The notes: generated by a model not told the origin, from the sequence alone. Numbered from the stretch's first letter, positions 16,334-25,626 are shown. The stretch is 45,853 nt of DNA from Actinomycetota bacterium (GCA_018268455.1 JAFDWM010000010.1:1-45853); one strand, 5' to 3'. Made by a program: numbers and translations.

Positions 16334-17464
16334 ATGAGTGACCACGAGGTTTCGAAGCCGGCGCAGGCGCACGACGTCGACGACGCCGTGGACGCCGCGT
16401 CGCCCGGTGACGCCGGATCCGCCGCGGAGCACGGATCGGACGCTGCCGCCGAGGCCGCACCCGATGCCGCCGCGGTGGCCGAGAGCGCGAACGAGGGCCT
16501 CGCCGAGGCCGCGCGCGCCGCCGACGATGCGACCGCCGCTGCAGGCGCGACCGCTGCCGGAACGCAGGACGCCGCCGCCGACGCGACCGCAGCCGCCGAT
16601 GAGCCGGCCGCAGACGCCCCGGCCGCGACGGCCGAGAAGAAGGGCGCGGCGGATCCGGATCTCGCCGCGTTCGAAGAGGCCGAGGCCGCCTTCCCCGGCA
16701 CCTTCGGCGGTGGCACGTTCACCCCGCCGCCGCCCGCTGCTCCCGCGGCGGACTCGGCGCCCGCAGCCGAGACGGCGGCCTACGCGCCGACCACGCGGGT
16801 GGACACCGACGCCGACGCCCCCACGCAGGTGCTTGCACCCGCCGCGACGGCTGCCGCGACCGCCGCGGCCGCGACCGCCTCCGGATCCGCTGACGCACCC
16901 CTGCCGATCTTCGTGCAGGCGCCCGAGGCCCCGCGCGAGCGCAGCAACCGCGGCGCGATCTTCGGCATCGGTCTGCTCGCCGCGGTCGCGTTCGCGATCC
17001 TCTACCTCGGCACGGCCGTCGGCATCGCCGCGTTCGACGGCAAGGTCAGCGCCGACAACATCGGCACGTACCTTCTCGACCAGCTCCGCAGCGCCGGCCT
17101 CTGGGTGCCCGTGGTGGTCTTCGCCATCGGATTCTGGCTGCTCGGCGCGATCATCAACCGCGGGCGCTGGGGCTTCTGGGTGGTCTTCGGCATCATCGTC
17201 GGCGTGTTCGCGTACGCCGGGCACGTGCTCGGGGCCGTGGGCGCGGTCGAGTTCTGGAAGCTCAGCGGATCCCAGCTCGCCGACACCGTGAACGGCCAGC
17301 TGCTCGCGCCCCTCGCGATCGCCGCCTTCATCTTCGGCCGCGAACTGACGATCTGGTTCGGCGCCTGGGCGGCCCGCACCGGCGCCCGCCGGACGGTGCA
17401 GAATGAAGAGGCACAGCGCGAGTACGAGCGGGTCCTCGAGGCGGGGCCCCAGTTGCCGCGCTAG
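16334..17464 (+). CDS. Membrane protein with a long disordered Ala/Asp-rich N-terminus
   Basis: The 376-residue protein has about 195 low-complexity residues rich in Ala, Asp, Glu and Pro, then four predicted membrane helices between about 205 and 355 (GIGLLAAVAFAILYLGTAVG, WVPVVVFAIGFWLLGAII, FWVVFGIIVGVFAYAGHVLG, APLAIAAFIFGRELTIWFGA) and a short charged tail. A GGAGGAG site lies 5 nt before the ATG. I do not recognise a family or a function. The cytoplasmic disordered arm may be a tether or an interaction region. Confidence 0.85.
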   Translation: MSDHEVSKPAQAHDVDDAVDAASPGDAGSAAEHGSDAAAEAAPDAAAVAESANEGLAEAARAADDATAAAGATAAGTQDAAADATAAADEPAADAPAATAEKKGAADPDLAAFEEAEAAFPGTFGGGTFTPPPPAAPAADSAPAAETAAYAPTTRVDTDADAPTQVLAPAATAAATAAAATASGSADAPLPIFVQAPEAPRERSNRGAIFGIGLLAAVAFAILYLGTAVGIAAFDGKVSADNIGTYLLDQLRSAGLWVPVVVFAIGFWLLGAIINRGRWGFWVVFGIIVGVFAYAGHVLGAVGAVEFWKLSGSQLADTVNGQLLAPLAIAAFIFGRELTIWFGAWAARTGARRTVQNEEAQREYERVLEAGPQLPR

Positions 17465-17509
17465 CCCCACGCCCGCTCCGATCGGGAGAACGCCACGAAC
17501 GATTCCACG

Positions 17510-17545
17510 CCGAACCCCCGCGCGCCCCGGCCCGCGGGGGTTCGG
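17510..17545. terminator. 13-bp perfect hairpin between two membrane protein genes
   Basis: CCGAACCCCCGCG pairs perfectly with CGCGGGGGTTCGG across a 10-nt loop. It may end transcription of the upstream gene. It also lies just before the only standard start codon of the downstream gene, so it could affect that gene's translation. Confidence 0.6.
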
Positions 17546-17548
17546 CCT

Positions 17549-17998
17549 GTGCTCGCCTGGGTGATCGGCACGGTCTTGTTCTTCGCTCTCGCGATCATGG
17601 GGCTCGGCATGCTCTCCCTGTTCACCGAGCAGGACATCATCTCGCTGCCGCGACTCGGGCAGCTCCCGGGCATCGTCGGCATGGCGTTCGCCGTGCTCGC
17701 CTTCGCCATGGTGCTCTGGCTGGTGCTGGCGGATCCGCGTCCCTCGTTCGTCGCCAGCGTCTTCCTCGCACTGATCGCCGCACTCGTGCACGTCGGCGGG
17801 GTGTGGGCGGTGGCCGTCATCGAGCACGCGGGCGCCGTGAAGGCGACCGCGGTCGCCGGCCAGCTCGTGCTCGGCGGCGCGAGCGCGGTGATCGTCGTGG
17901 CCGCGCTCCTCGCGGCGTGGGTCGCGATCGCTCTGCGCCGCACGACCGCCCGGGCGCCGCACTGGCCCTGGGAGAACGGCGACGACCGCCGGGACTGA
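17549..17998 (+). CDS. Four-helix membrane protein of unknown function
   Basis: From GTG 17549 the product has 149 residues with four hydrophobic helices (LAWVIGTVLFFALAIMGLGM, IVGMAFAVLAFAMVLWLVLA, VFLALIAALVHVGGVWAVAV, VLGGASAVIVVAALLAAWVA) and a short basic/acidic tail. The same frame stays open upstream to 17465 and could encode a polar Pro-rich start (TNDSTPNPRAPRPAGVRP) from a non-standard ACG at 17495, which follows GGGAG. GTG 17549 lies directly after a strong hairpin, so the true start is uncertain. I do not recognise the family. Confidence 0.75.
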   Translation: MLAWVIGTVLFFALAIMGLGMLSLFTEQDIISLPRLGQLPGIVGMAFAVLAFAMVLWLVLADPRPSFVASVFLALIAALVHVGGVWAVAVIEHAGAVKATAVAGQLVLGGASAVIVVAALLAAWVAIALRRTTARAPHWPWENGDDRRD

Positions 17999-18025
17999 GG
18001 CGGGTCGGTGTGATGTCGGGCCGCC

Positions 18026-18220
18026 GTGCGGCGGGTGCTGCCGGCGGATCCGGTTTCGCGTGCCGGTGTCGTGCGGCGGGTGCCGCGGGTCGCGCACGGC
18101 GGGTCGTGTCGTTAGGCGGGTGCCGCGGCGAGTGCTGCCGGCGGATCCGGTACCGCGGCCTCGGCGTCCTGCGGGGCGCTGTGCGGCGGGGGCCGCGGCG
18201 GATCCGGTTTCGCGTGCCGC
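18026..18220. repeat. GC-rich degenerate repeats upstream of a hypothetical gene
   Basis: A segment like GTGCGGCGGGTGCTGCC followed by GGCGGATCCGGTTTCGCG occurs around 18026, in part around 18125, and again around 18181. No gene or clear hairpin function is seen in this gap. Confidence 0.55.
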
Positions 18221-18244
18221 GGGCGCCCGGGCGTGTCCGCACCG

Positions 18245-18250
18245 TACCCT
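18245..18250 (+). promoter_or_regulatory. -10 box TACCCT, leaderless promoter
   Basis: TACCCT is followed by 6 nt (GGGACT) and GTG at 18257. Confidence 0.55.
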
Positions 18251-18256
18251 GGGACT

Positions 18257-18904
18257 GTGGAGCGCTCGCTGGAGACCCAGGTGGATCAGGCCGTGGAGGC
18301 CTGGCTGCGCTGGGTGCCGCGCTGGGAACCGTCCACGCACCGGGGCCGCGTCGCGCCGTGCCGCCGGTGTCTGGGCTCTCCCGTGCTGTCCGCGGCGGGG
18401 ATCGGCGCGAACGTGCCGCACGGTGTGCAGCACGGCCTGTCCACCCGGGTGAAGGCGATCGTCGACCACGCCGTGGCCGAATACACCGCGCTGAACCTGC
18501 CGATGCTGCAGGGCGAGCTCGACCAGCAGGCCGCCCGCAACCGCGCCCGTGCGTACCGTCCGACGGAGGATCTGGAGCCGGAGTACGAGGGCATGCCGCT
18601 CGATCCGGATCCGATGCCCGGCGCCCCGTTCCTGTTCACCCTCGCCGGCATGGCGGACGAGGACGCAGGCGAGCTGCCCCCGCTGCCGCCGCTCAGCGAG
18701 GACGCGAAGGCCGCGCTGCGCCGCGAGGTCGCCCTCGCAGACGACTACGCCAACGTGATCGGCCGGGAGATCTGCGGCCTGCTGCTGCGCCACCGGCTGC
18801 GCGTGCAGGCGGCGATCAGCGAGTACGTCGAACCGCAGATCGAGGCGATGCTCGCCGAGCTCACGCAGGCGCTGGACTCCCCGTTCGACTCCGACACGCT
18901 CTGA
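18257..18904 (+). CDS. Conserved-looking soluble protein of unknown function
   Basis: The 215-residue protein contains a Cys pair in RVAPCRRCLGSP early on, an amphipathic middle, an acidic Pro-rich linker (about 110-150: EDLEPEYEGMPLDPDP) and a helical C-terminal half (RREVALADDYANVIGREICG). There is no signal peptide or membrane segment. GTG 18257 is taken as the start because it follows a -10 box by 6 nt; GTG 18233 would add 8 residues. I do not recognise a family. Only one CxxC pair is present, so a zinc site would need other ligands. Confidence 0.75.
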   Translation: MERSLETQVDQAVEAWLRWVPRWEPSTHRGRVAPCRRCLGSPVLSAAGIGANVPHGVQHGLSTRVKAIVDHAVAEYTALNLPMLQGELDQQAARNRARAYRPTEDLEPEYEGMPLDPDPMPGAPFLFTLAGMADEDAGELPPLPPLSEDAKAALRREVALADDYANVIGREICGLLLRHRLRVQAAISEYVEPQIEAMLAELTQALDSPFDSDTL

Positions 18905-18985
18905 CCCGCCCGGCCGCGTTGTCGGATCCGCTCGATCCGTGCGATCTGCCGCGCTGTCCTGACGTGTATCCGGGCGACCACAATC

Positions 18986-19204
18986 GCTCCCGTCGCACAA
19001 ATTGTCGGTCGGGCGCGGTCCGAGCGGCATCCTTTGCGACGGGAGCACCTCGTCGGCTAGCTCCCGTCGCAGAAACTGTCGGTCGTGCGCGGTCCGAGCG
19101 GCATCTTTTGCGACGGGAGCGTCAACGCGCTCGGGATCAGATCGCTCCGGTCGCAAATGATGCCCGTCGAGTCGTACAGGAGCCGCACTTTCTGCGACCG
19201 GAGC
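18986..19204. repeat. Palindromic repeat family R1, left cluster (three 61-bp units)
   Basis: The units lie at 18986-19046, 19060-19120 and 19144-19204. Each is exactly 61 bp and bounded by 12-bp inverted arms: GCTCCCGTCGCA and TGCGACGGGAGC in the first two, GCTCCGGTCGCA and TGCGACCGGAGC in the third. Both arms of unit three changed together, so pairing is kept. The first two units are in the opposite orientation to the third and to the four units at 20358-20670. The units lie 3' of the nuclease gene and fill most of a 410-bp gap. Confidence 0.93.
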
Positions 19205-19314
19205 GGCCTGGTGACGGGACCTGTCCCGGAATCAGACCCGGCGTCGTCGGCGACCAGCTCGGGCGGTGTCCCGACGACGTCGAGGCGGTCGGATCCGCGG
19301 GTGCCGCTCCGGAG

Positions 19315-20295
19315 TCACGAGCGCTGCGCGAGCGCCCGCCGCACGCGGCGTACGAGTTCTGCCTGCTCCTTGACGAGCTCCGCGGTGACTTCGATCACGA
19401 TCCATCCGGCGTGGCGCAGCGCAGCCATGCGCTCGACGTCGGCCGCATAGTGGTCGCTGTGCAAGATTCCGTGGTATTCGATCGCGATGCGCAGATGTGG
19501 ATAGGCGAGGTCGACGCACCCCAGGAACTTCCCGGCCTCGAACACGTCGATGTTCAGCTCAGGCTCCGGCAGACCTCGCGTCACGAGGATGCAGCGCACG
19601 AGTGACTCCCGCGGCGACCAGGAGTCCTCCCGGATGAGTTCGAGTCCCTCACGCAGGTTCGCCACCCCCACCCGTCGACCGGCCCCGACCGCCGCGCGCA
19701 GCTCTTCGATCGTCGCCAGCGGCGGACGACCCGGATCCTTGCGTCCCACACCCTCACGCCAGCGCCGGCAGAAATAGTCGCCCAGCGCGACGAGGTCCAT
19801 CAGCGGCAAGGAGGCGCCCATGCTCGCCCAGGTGCTGGCGGCCGACATGACCGAGACGCCGTCGAGATCCACGATATGCGTGGTGCGCGCGAGCGCGCGA
19901 TGGCCGCGGACCCCCCGCACGCGTGGGAGGGGAGCATCACCGAAGACGCCGACGTGCACCGGCAGCGCACGGCCGTCTGCGATTCTGCCGTCTGTCATCG
20001 CGAGCGGGAGCGGAGCACCCCAGCGGACAGCGGCCGAGTCGTGCGTGAAGAACTGCCCGGGGGTCAGTCGCGGGACGTACTCGTCGGTGCGCGCGCGACG
20101 CTGGGCAGACTGGATCTCATACGGGTCGGCACCCGGATCCGACGCCGTCGCCGGCGTGGAGCGACGTCGAACCCCGTGGAAGGGACTGCTGAGATCGGGG
20201 CTCCGCAGACGACCGGCGTTCACTCCCGCGTCGCGCGCAGCTGACACGTGGAAGACGTCACCGAGGCCGGCGGGGATATCACGACGCGTTGGCAT
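19315..20295 (-). CDS. DUF559/Vsr-like PD-(D/E)XK nuclease with AbiEi-like N-terminus
   Basis: In this 326-residue protein, residues 1-50 (VSAARDAGVNAGRLRS, SPFHGVRR) resemble the DNA-binding start of AbiEi-type antitoxin domains. The C-terminal 90 residues match the DUF559/Vsr-like endonuclease fold: VDLAYPHLRIAIEYHG, with D262 and E273 as probable metal ligands, and then ALRHAGWIVIEVTAELV. It is a clear paralogue of the gene at 30017-31033 (shared STWAS, GRRVGV, LREG and AGW segments). The minus-strand gene stands alone between two clusters of 61-bp palindromes. Nuclease activity is inferred from fold and residues; the biological role is unknown. Confidence 0.85.
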   Translation of the reverse strand: MPTRRDIPAGLGDVFHVSAARDAGVNAGRLRSPDLSSPFHGVRRRSTPATASDPGADPYEIQSAQRRARTDEYVPRLTPGQFFTHDSAAVRWGAPLPLAMTDGRIADGRALPVHVGVFGDAPLPRVRGVRGHRALARTTHIVDLDGVSVMSAASTWASMGASLPLMDLVALGDYFCRRWREGVGRKDPGRPPLATIEELRAAVGAGRRVGVANLREGLELIREDSWSPRESLVRCILVTRGLPEPELNIDVFEAGKFLGCVDLAYPHLRIAIEYHGILHSDHYAADVERMAALRHAGWIVIEVTAELVKEQAELVRRVRRALAQRS

Positions 20296-20357
20296 GTCGA
20301 GACTCTGTCATCTACGAGATGCCGCCGTCCGACGTTGTCCACAGGCCGGTGGCCGAT

Positions 20358-20670
20358 CCTCCCGTCGCAATGGATGTCGCTCGTGCCGGGTGGGAGCAGC
20401 GTTTTCTGCGACGGGAGCGGAGATGAGTTGGGGGCGTATCGGTTCCCGTCGCAATGGATGTCGCTCGTGTCGGGTCGGAGCCGCGTTTTCTGCGACGGGA
20501 GCGAAGATGAGTCCGGGGCGGATCGGTTCCCGTCGCAATGGATGTCGCTCGTGCCGGGTCGGAGCAGCGTTTTCTGCGACGGGAGCGAAGATGAGTTGGG
20601 GTCGGATCGGTTCCCGTCGCAATGGATGTCGCTCGTGCTGGGTCGGTGCAGCGTTTTCTGCGACGGGAGC
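20358..20670. repeat. Palindromic repeat family R1, right cluster (four 61-bp units, period 84 bp)
   Basis: The units lie at 20358-20418, 20442-20502, 20526-20586 and 20610-20670, separated by near-identical 23-bp spacers (GAAGATGAGTTGGGG with TCGGATCG). The left arms are G/C-TTCCCGTCGCA-like and the right arms are all TGCGACGGGAGC. The inner part carries ATGGATGTCGCTCGTG and GAGCAGCGTTTTC and can form a second short stem. Three units have GTTC at the left end, which still pairs with GAGC through a U-G pair in plus-strand RNA. The cluster is upstream of the minus-strand nuclease gene. Confidence 0.95.
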
Positions 20671-20806
20671 AAATCTGGATCCGGATCCCGGCCCACGACC
20701 GGGGCCCGGGCGGATCCCGGCCCCCGGGGCCCACGACCGGGACCGGGGCGGATCCACGGGGCGAAGCAGACCCGGCGCACCACCGCGGCGCGCCGTCGGT
20801 GTCCAT

Positions 20807-20836
20807 TTGACCGGGCGTGTTACCGCGCATTACCAT
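20807..20836 (+). promoter_or_regulatory. Promoter of the rpsL-rpsG-fusA operon
   Basis: TTGACC at 20807-20812 and TACCAT at 20831-20836 are 18 bp apart. The leader to rpsL would be about 160 nt and contains a GC-rich inverted region. Between the last R1 unit and this promoter there is only GGATCC-rich spacer. Confidence 0.6.
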
Positions 20837-21003
20837 AGAGCGGGTATGCGTGTGTCTTGACGCGCGCGTACCGGGCTCCGGCGTTCGCCGGCTCCGCCCC
20901 CACGGCATACCCACCATCCAAACGCACGTCGGTCCCGGCGTGCGGGTGGGTCTGATGTGAAAACCCATCGCGCTGTCACCGTGCAGCACAACAAGGAGAA
21001 GCA

Positions 21004-21372
21004 GTGCCAACTATTCAGCAGTTGGTTCGCAAGGGACGTTCGCCGAAGGTCACCAAGACCAAGGCTCCCGCCCTGAAGTCGAACCCGCAGCAGGCCGGCG
21101 TGTGCACCCGCGTGTACACCACCACCCCCAAGAAGCCGAACTCGGCGATGCGCAAGGTCGCTCGTGTGAAGCTCCGCAACGGCACCGAGGTCACCGCCTA
21201 CATCCCCGGTGAGGGCCACAACCTGCAGGAGCACTCGCTGGTGCTCGTGCGTGGTGGTCGTGTGAAGGACCTCCCCGGTGTCCGCTACAAGATCGTCCGT
21301 GGCGCCCTGGACACCCAGGCCGTCAAGAACCGTAAGCAGGCTCGTTCCCGCTACGGCGCGAAGAAGGGTTGA
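21004..21372 (+). CDS. rpsL: 30S ribosomal protein S12
   Basis: The 122-residue protein begins [14 protein letters not shown] and contains [17 protein letters not shown] and [17 protein letters not shown], the two decoding-centre segments where streptomycin-resistance changes occur. Both carry the usual Lys and Pro residues. GTG start with AAGGAGAAG upstream. First gene of the str operon. Confidence 0.98.
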   Translation: MPTIQQLVRKGRSPKVTKTKAPALKSNPQQAGVCTRVYTTTPKKPNSAMRKVARVKLRNGTEVTAYIPGEGHNLQEHSLVLVRGGRVKDLPGVRYKIVRGALDTQAVKNRKQARSRYGAKKG

Positions 21373-21377
21373 GTTAG

Positions 21378-21848
21378 ATGCCTCGTAAGGGCCCCGCCCC
21401 CAAGCGCCCCGTCGTCAACGACCCGGTCTACGGCGCACCGATCGTCAGCCAGCTGGTCAACAAGATCCTCATCGACGGCAAGAAGTCGCTCGCCGAGGCC
21501 ATCGTCTACGGCGCCCTCACCGGCGTCGAGGCGAAGAACGGCCAGGATGCCGTCGCGACCCTGAAGAAGGCTCTCGACAACATCCGCCCGACCCTCGAGG
21601 TCAAGAGCCGCCGCGTCGGTGGTTCCACCTACCAGGTCCCGGTCGAGGTGAAGCCGCACCGCGCGAACACCCTCGCCCTGCGCTGGCTCGTGGGCTACGC
21701 CAAGAGCCGTCGTGAGAAGACCATGACCGAGCGCCTCCAGAACGAGATCCTGGACGCCTCGAACGGCCTGGGTGCCGCGGTCAAGCGCCGCGAGGACACT
21801 CACAAGATGGCCGAGTCGAACCGCGCCTTCGCGCACTACCGCTGGTAA
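21378..21848 (+). CDS. rpsG: 30S ribosomal protein S7
   Basis: The protein has 156 residues, the standard actinobacterial length, with [19 protein letters not shown] at the start, [15 protein letters not shown] in the middle and the Trp-containing end FAHYRW. It binds the 3' major domain of 16S rRNA and organises the 30S head. It begins 5 nt after the rpsL stop, so the two are cotranscribed. Confidence 0.98.
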   Translation: MPRKGPAPKRPVVNDPVYGAPIVSQLVNKILIDGKKSLAEAIVYGALTGVEAKNGQDAVATLKKALDNIRPTLEVKSRRVGGSTYQVPVEVKPHRANTLALRWLVGYAKSRREKTMTERLQNEILDASNGLGAAVKRREDTHKMAESNRAFAHYRW

Positions 21849-21955
21849 TCATCCGGCGATCCGGGATCGGATCCGGAACCTTTCGGATCCGGTCCCGGAG
21901 CACCTCACGATTTTCCGTCGTCGCCTGACGACGGCAACAAGATAAGGACACCCCC

Positions 21956-24070
21956 GTGGCACAAGAAGTGCTCACCGACCTGAGCAAGGTCCGCAACATC
22001 GGCATCATGGCGCACATCGATGCCGGTAAGACGACGACGACCGAGCGCATCCTGTTCTACACGGGTGTGAACCACAAGCTCGGCGAGACCCACGACGGTG
22101 CGTCGACCACCGACTGGATGGAGCAGGAGAAGGAGCGCGGCATCACGATCACGTCTGCCGCCGTGACCTGCTTCTGGAACAAGAACCAGATCAACATCAT
22201 CGACACCCCCGGTCACGTGGACTTCACGGTCGAGGTGGAGCGCTCGCTCCGCGTGCTCGACGGTGCGGTCGCCGTCTTCGACGGCAAGGAGGGCGTCGAG
22301 CCCCAGTCCGAGACCGTGTGGCGTCAGGCCGACAAGTACAACGTCCCGCGCATCTGCTTCGTCAACAAGATGGACAAGTTGGGCGCCGACTTCTACTACA
22401 CGGTCGACACGATCGTGAACCGTCTGGGCGCCAAGCCGCTCGTGCTGCAGCTCCCGATCGGTGCCGAGAACGACTTCGTCGGCGTCGTCGACCTCATCGA
22501 GATGCGCGCGCTGGTCTGGCCCGGCGATGCCAAGGGTGACGTGACGATGGGCGCCTCGTACGAGGTGCAGGAGATCCCCGCCGACCTCCAGGAGAAGGCC
22601 GAGGAGTACCGTCAGGCACTGCTCGAGGTCGTCGCCGAGACCGACGACGCGCTGCTGGAGAAGTTCTTCGGCGGCGAGGAGCTCACGATCGATGAGATCA
22701 AGGGCGCCATCCGCAAGCTGGTCGTCGCGAGCGAGATCTACCCGGTCCTCTGCGGCTCCGCGTTCAAGAACCGCGGTGTGCAGCCGATGCTGGACGCCGT
22801 CGTCGACTACCTCCCCTCCCCGCTGGACGTGCCGGCCATCGAGGCTCACGACCCGAAGGACGAGGAGAAGATCATCGAGCGTCACCCCGACGCGAAGGAC
22901 CCCTTCGCGGCGCTGGCGTTCAAGGTCGCGGTGCACCCGTTCTTCGGTCGCCTCACCTACGTGCGCGTGTACTCGGGCGAGCTCGAGTCGGGCGCTCAGG
23001 TCATCAACTCGACCAAGGGCAAGAAGGAGCGCATCGGGAAGATCTTCCAGATGCACGCCAACAAGGAGAACCCGGTCGACAAGCTGACCGCCGGCAACAT
23101 CTACGCCGTGATCGGTCTGAAGGACACCACCACCGGTGACACCCTCGCCGACATCGCGCAGCCGGTCGTCCTCGAGTCGATGACGTTCCCGGAGCCGGTC
23201 ATCGAGGTCGCCATCGAGCCGAAGACCAAGGCCGACCAGGAGAAGCTGGGTCTCGCGATCCAGAAGCTCGCTGAGGAGGACCCGACCTTCCGCACGGAGC
23301 TCAACCCCGAGACCGGTCAGACGACCATCAAGGGCATGGGCGAGCTGCACCTCGACATCCTCGTGGACCGCATGAAGCGCGAGTTCAAGGTCGAGGCGAA
23401 CGTCGGCAAGCCGCAGGTGGCGTACCGCGAGACGATCAAGAAGTCCGTCGAGAAGCACGACTACACGCACAAGAAGCAGACCGGTGGTTCGGGTCAGTTC
23501 GCGAAGATCCAGTTCACGCTCGAGCCCCTCGAGGTGACGGCGGAGCAGAGCTACGAGTTCGTGAACAGCGTGACCGGTGGTCGCATCCCGCGCGAGTACA
23601 TCGAGCCGACCAACCAGGGCTTCCAGGACGCCATGGCGACCGGTGCACTGGCCGGCTACCCGATGGTGGGCGTGAAGGCGATCCTCATCGATGGCGCGTC
23701 GCACGACGTCGACTCCTCGGAGATGGCGTTCAAGATCGCCGGCTCGATGGGCTTCAAGGAGGCCGTCAAGCGCGCCAACCCGGTGCTGCTCGAGCCGCTG
23801 ATGGCCGTCGAGGTGCGTACTCCGGAGGAGTACATGGGCGACGTCATCGGCGACCTGAACTCGCGTCGTGGCCAGATCCAGTCGATGGAGGACGCCCAGG
23901 GCGTCAAGGTCGTGCGTGCGTCGGTCCCGCTGTCCGAGATGTTCGGCTACATCGGCGACCTGCGCTCGAAGACCTCGGGCCGCGCCGTGTACTCGATGGA
24001 GTTCGACAGCTACGCCGAGGTCCCGAAGGCCGTCGCCGACGAGATCATCCAGAAGACCAAGGGCGAGTAA
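21956..24070 (+). CDS. fusA: Elongation factor G
   Basis: This GTPase drives ribosomal translocation. The 704-residue protein has all G motifs: [13 protein letters not shown] (G1), [10 protein letters not shown] (G2), DTPGHVDF (G3), NKMDK (G4) and CGSAFKN (G5). Domains II-V follow, including [10 protein letters not shown] and [14 protein letters not shown] near the end. GTG start with AAGGA upstream. The 107-bp gap after rpsG holds GGATCC-rich sequence but no clear promoter. I see no GGATCC inside the gene, unlike most of the window. Confidence 0.98.
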   Translation: MAQEVLTDLSKVRNIGIMAHIDAGKTTTTERILFYTGVNHKLGETHDGASTTDWMEQEKERGITITSAAVTCFWNKNQINIIDTPGHVDFTVEVERSLRVLDGAVAVFDGKEGVEPQSETVWRQADKYNVPRICFVNKMDKLGADFYYTVDTIVNRLGAKPLVLQLPIGAENDFVGVVDLIEMRALVWPGDAKGDVTMGASYEVQEIPADLQEKAEEYRQALLEVVAETDDALLEKFFGGEELTIDEIKGAIRKLVVASEIYPVLCGSAFKNRGVQPMLDAVVDYLPSPLDVPAIEAHDPKDEEKIIERHPDAKDPFAALAFKVAVHPFFGRLTYVRVYSGELESGAQVINSTKGKKERIGKIFQMHANKENPVDKLTAGNIYAVIGLKDTTTGDTLADIAQPVVLESMTFPEPVIEVAIEPKTKADQEKLGLAIQKLAEEDPTFRTELNPETGQTTIKGMGELHLDILVDRMKREFKVEANVGKPQVAYRETIKKSVEKHDYTHKKQTGGSGQFAKIQFTLEPLEVTAEQSYEFVNSVTGGRIPREYIEPTNQGFQDAMATGALAGYPMVGVKAILIDGASHDVDSSEMAFKIAGSMGFKEAVKRANPVLLEPLMAVEVRTPEEYMGDVIGDLNSRRGQIQSMEDAQGVKVVRASVPLSEMFGYIGDLRSKTSGRAVYSMEFDSYAEVPKAVADEIIQKTKGE

Positions 24071-24079
24071 GCCCTAGGA

Positions 24080-24118
24080 GCCTGGCGGATCCGGGATCGG
24101 ATCTCGGATCCGCCAGGC
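24080..24118 (+). terminator. 14-bp perfect hairpin between fusA and tuf
   Basis: GCCTGGCGGATCCG pairs with CGGATCCGCCAGGC across 11 nt, starting 10 nt after the fusA stop. It may end or reduce transcription from the str operon so that tuf uses its own promoter. Confidence 0.7.
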
Positions 24119-24147
24119 ACTCAGACAACTTCACATCGTCTCTCTAC

Positions 24148-24153
24148 TAAACT
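24148..24153 (+). promoter_or_regulatory. Possible -10 box TAAACT of tuf
   Basis: An unusually AT-rich stretch (TCTCTACTAAACTGAG) lies 75-90 nt before tuf and after the fusA hairpin. No good -35 box at normal spacing was found. Confidence 0.45.
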
Positions 24154-24229
24154 GAGAACCCTAAACCCGTAGGAAAGCGGTCACAATCCAGTGCCCGGTA
24201 CCCCTACATGACGTCCTGAGGAGGACCCA

Positions 24230-25423
24230 GTGGCTAAGGCCAAGTTCGAGCGGACCAAGCCGCACGTGAACATCGGAACGATCGGTCACGTCGACCACGG
24301 CAAGACCACGCTCACCGCCGCGATCTCGAAGGTGCTCGCCGACAAGTACCCGTCGGCCACCAACGTGCAGCGCGACTTCGCGTCGATCGACTCCGCTCCT
24401 GAGGAGCGTCAGCGCGGTATCACGATCAACATCTCGCACGTCGAGTACGAGACCCCGAAGCGTCACTACGCGCACGTCGACGCGCCCGGTCACGCCGACT
24501 ACATCAAGAACATGATCACCGGTGCGGCTCAGATGGACGGTGCGATCCTCGTGGTCGCCGCCACCGACGGCCCCATGGCGCAGACCCGCGAGCACGTGCT
24601 GCTCGCCAAGCAGGTCGGCGTGCCGTACCTGCTGGTCGCCCTGAACAAGAGCGACATGGTCGACGACGAGGAGATCCTGGAGCTCGTCGAGCTCGAGGTC
24701 CGTGAGCTGCTCAGCTCGCAGGACTTCGACGGCGACAACGCTCCCGTCGTGCGCGTCTCGGGCCTGAAGGCTCTCGAGGGCGACGAGAAGTGGGTCGAGT
24801 CGATCGTCGAGCTCATGAACGCCGTCGACGAGTCCATCCCGGACCCGGTGCGCGACAAGGACAAGCCGTTCCTGATGCCGATCGAGGACGTCTTCACGAT
24901 CACCGGTCGTGGCACGGTCGTCACGGGTCGCGCCGAGCGTGGCACCCTGGCGATCAACTCCGAGGTCGAGATCGTCGGCATCCGCCCGACGCAGAAGACC
25001 ACGGTCACGGGTATCGAGATGTTCCACAAGCAGCTCGACGAGGCCTGGGCCGGCGAGAACTGTGGTCTGCTGCTCCGCGGCACCAAGCGTGAGGACGTCG
25101 AGCGCGGCCAGGTCGTCGTGAAGCCGGGCTCGATCACCCCGCACACGGAGTTCGAGGGCACCGCGTACATCCTGTCCAAGGACGAGGGTGGCCGCCACAA
25201 CCCCTTCTACACGAACTACCGCCCGCAGTTCTACTTCCGTACCACGGACGTCACCGGCGTCATCACGCTGCCCGAGGGCACCGAGATGGTCATGCCCGGC
25301 GACACCACGGACATGAAGGTCGACCTCATCCAGCCGATCGCCATGGAAGAGGGCCTCGGCTTCGCGATCCGTGAGGGTGGCCGCACCGTTGGCGCCGGCA
25401 CGGTGACCAAGGTCATCAAGTAA
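24230..25423 (+). CDS. tuf: Elongation factor Tu
   Basis: This GTPase delivers aminoacyl-tRNA to the ribosome. The 397-residue protein has [15 protein letters not shown] (G1), RGITI (G2), DAPGHADY (G3) and NKSD (G4), followed by domains II and III ending [14 protein letters not shown] start with GAGGAGG upstream. Codon use is strongly biased to C-ending codons, as expected of one of the most abundant proteins. It is the only tuf in the window. Confidence 0.98.
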   Translation: MAKAKFERTKPHVNIGTIGHVDHGKTTLTAAISKVLADKYPSATNVQRDFASIDSAPEERQRGITINISHVEYETPKRHYAHVDAPGHADYIKNMITGAAQMDGAILVVAATDGPMAQTREHVLLAKQVGVPYLLVALNKSDMVDDEEILELVELEVRELLSSQDFDGDNAPVVRVSGLKALEGDEKWVESIVELMNAVDESIPDPVRDKDKPFLMPIEDVFTITGRGTVVTGRAERGTLAINSEVEIVGIRPTQKTTVTGIEMFHKQLDEAWAGENCGLLLRGTKREDVERGQVVVKPGSITPHTEFEGTAYILSKDEGGRHNPFYTNYRPQFYFRTTDVTGVITLPEGTEMVMPGDTTDMKVDLIQPIAMEEGLGFAIREGGRTVGAGTVTKVIK

Positions 25424-25437
25424 GCATCTGCTCGCGC

Positions 25438-25473
25438 ACAGCGGGGTCGGGCCTTCGGGTCCGGCCCCGCTGT
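25438..25473 (+). terminator. Terminator hairpin after tuf
   Basis: A 16-bp stem with two G-U pairs (ACAGCGGGGTCGGGCC and GGTCCGGCCCCGCTGT) closes on a stable TTCG tetraloop, 15 nt after the tuf stop. Confidence 0.85.
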
Positions 25474-25626
25474 CGTCTGCGGTGACGGATCCGCTCCCGC
25501 ACCATCCTCAGGCACGCGGGCGACGGCGGGCTTCCGGATCCGTCGGCGGGGGTTCCGTTCTCGCAAGGGTCCCGGCAGAATGGCGAGGGAAAGGGCGAGA
25601 GGCGCCCGGATGAGGGAGGGAAGCCC

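Noticed and set aside
15788-19156. Long minus-strand open frame of about 1120 codons
   Set aside because: It covers several supported plus-strand genes and R1 repeats and encodes Arg/Gly/His-rich sequence without motifs.
18986-20670. REP/RAYT transposon or retron
   Set aside because: The palindromes resemble REP elements in general form, but no HUH transposase, reverse transcriptase or other mobile enzyme is present; the neighbour is a DUF559-type protein.
20671-20806. Gene between the R1 cluster and the rpsL promoter
   Set aside because: Only GGATCC and GGGCCC-rich simple sequence is seen; frames here lack start signals and family features.
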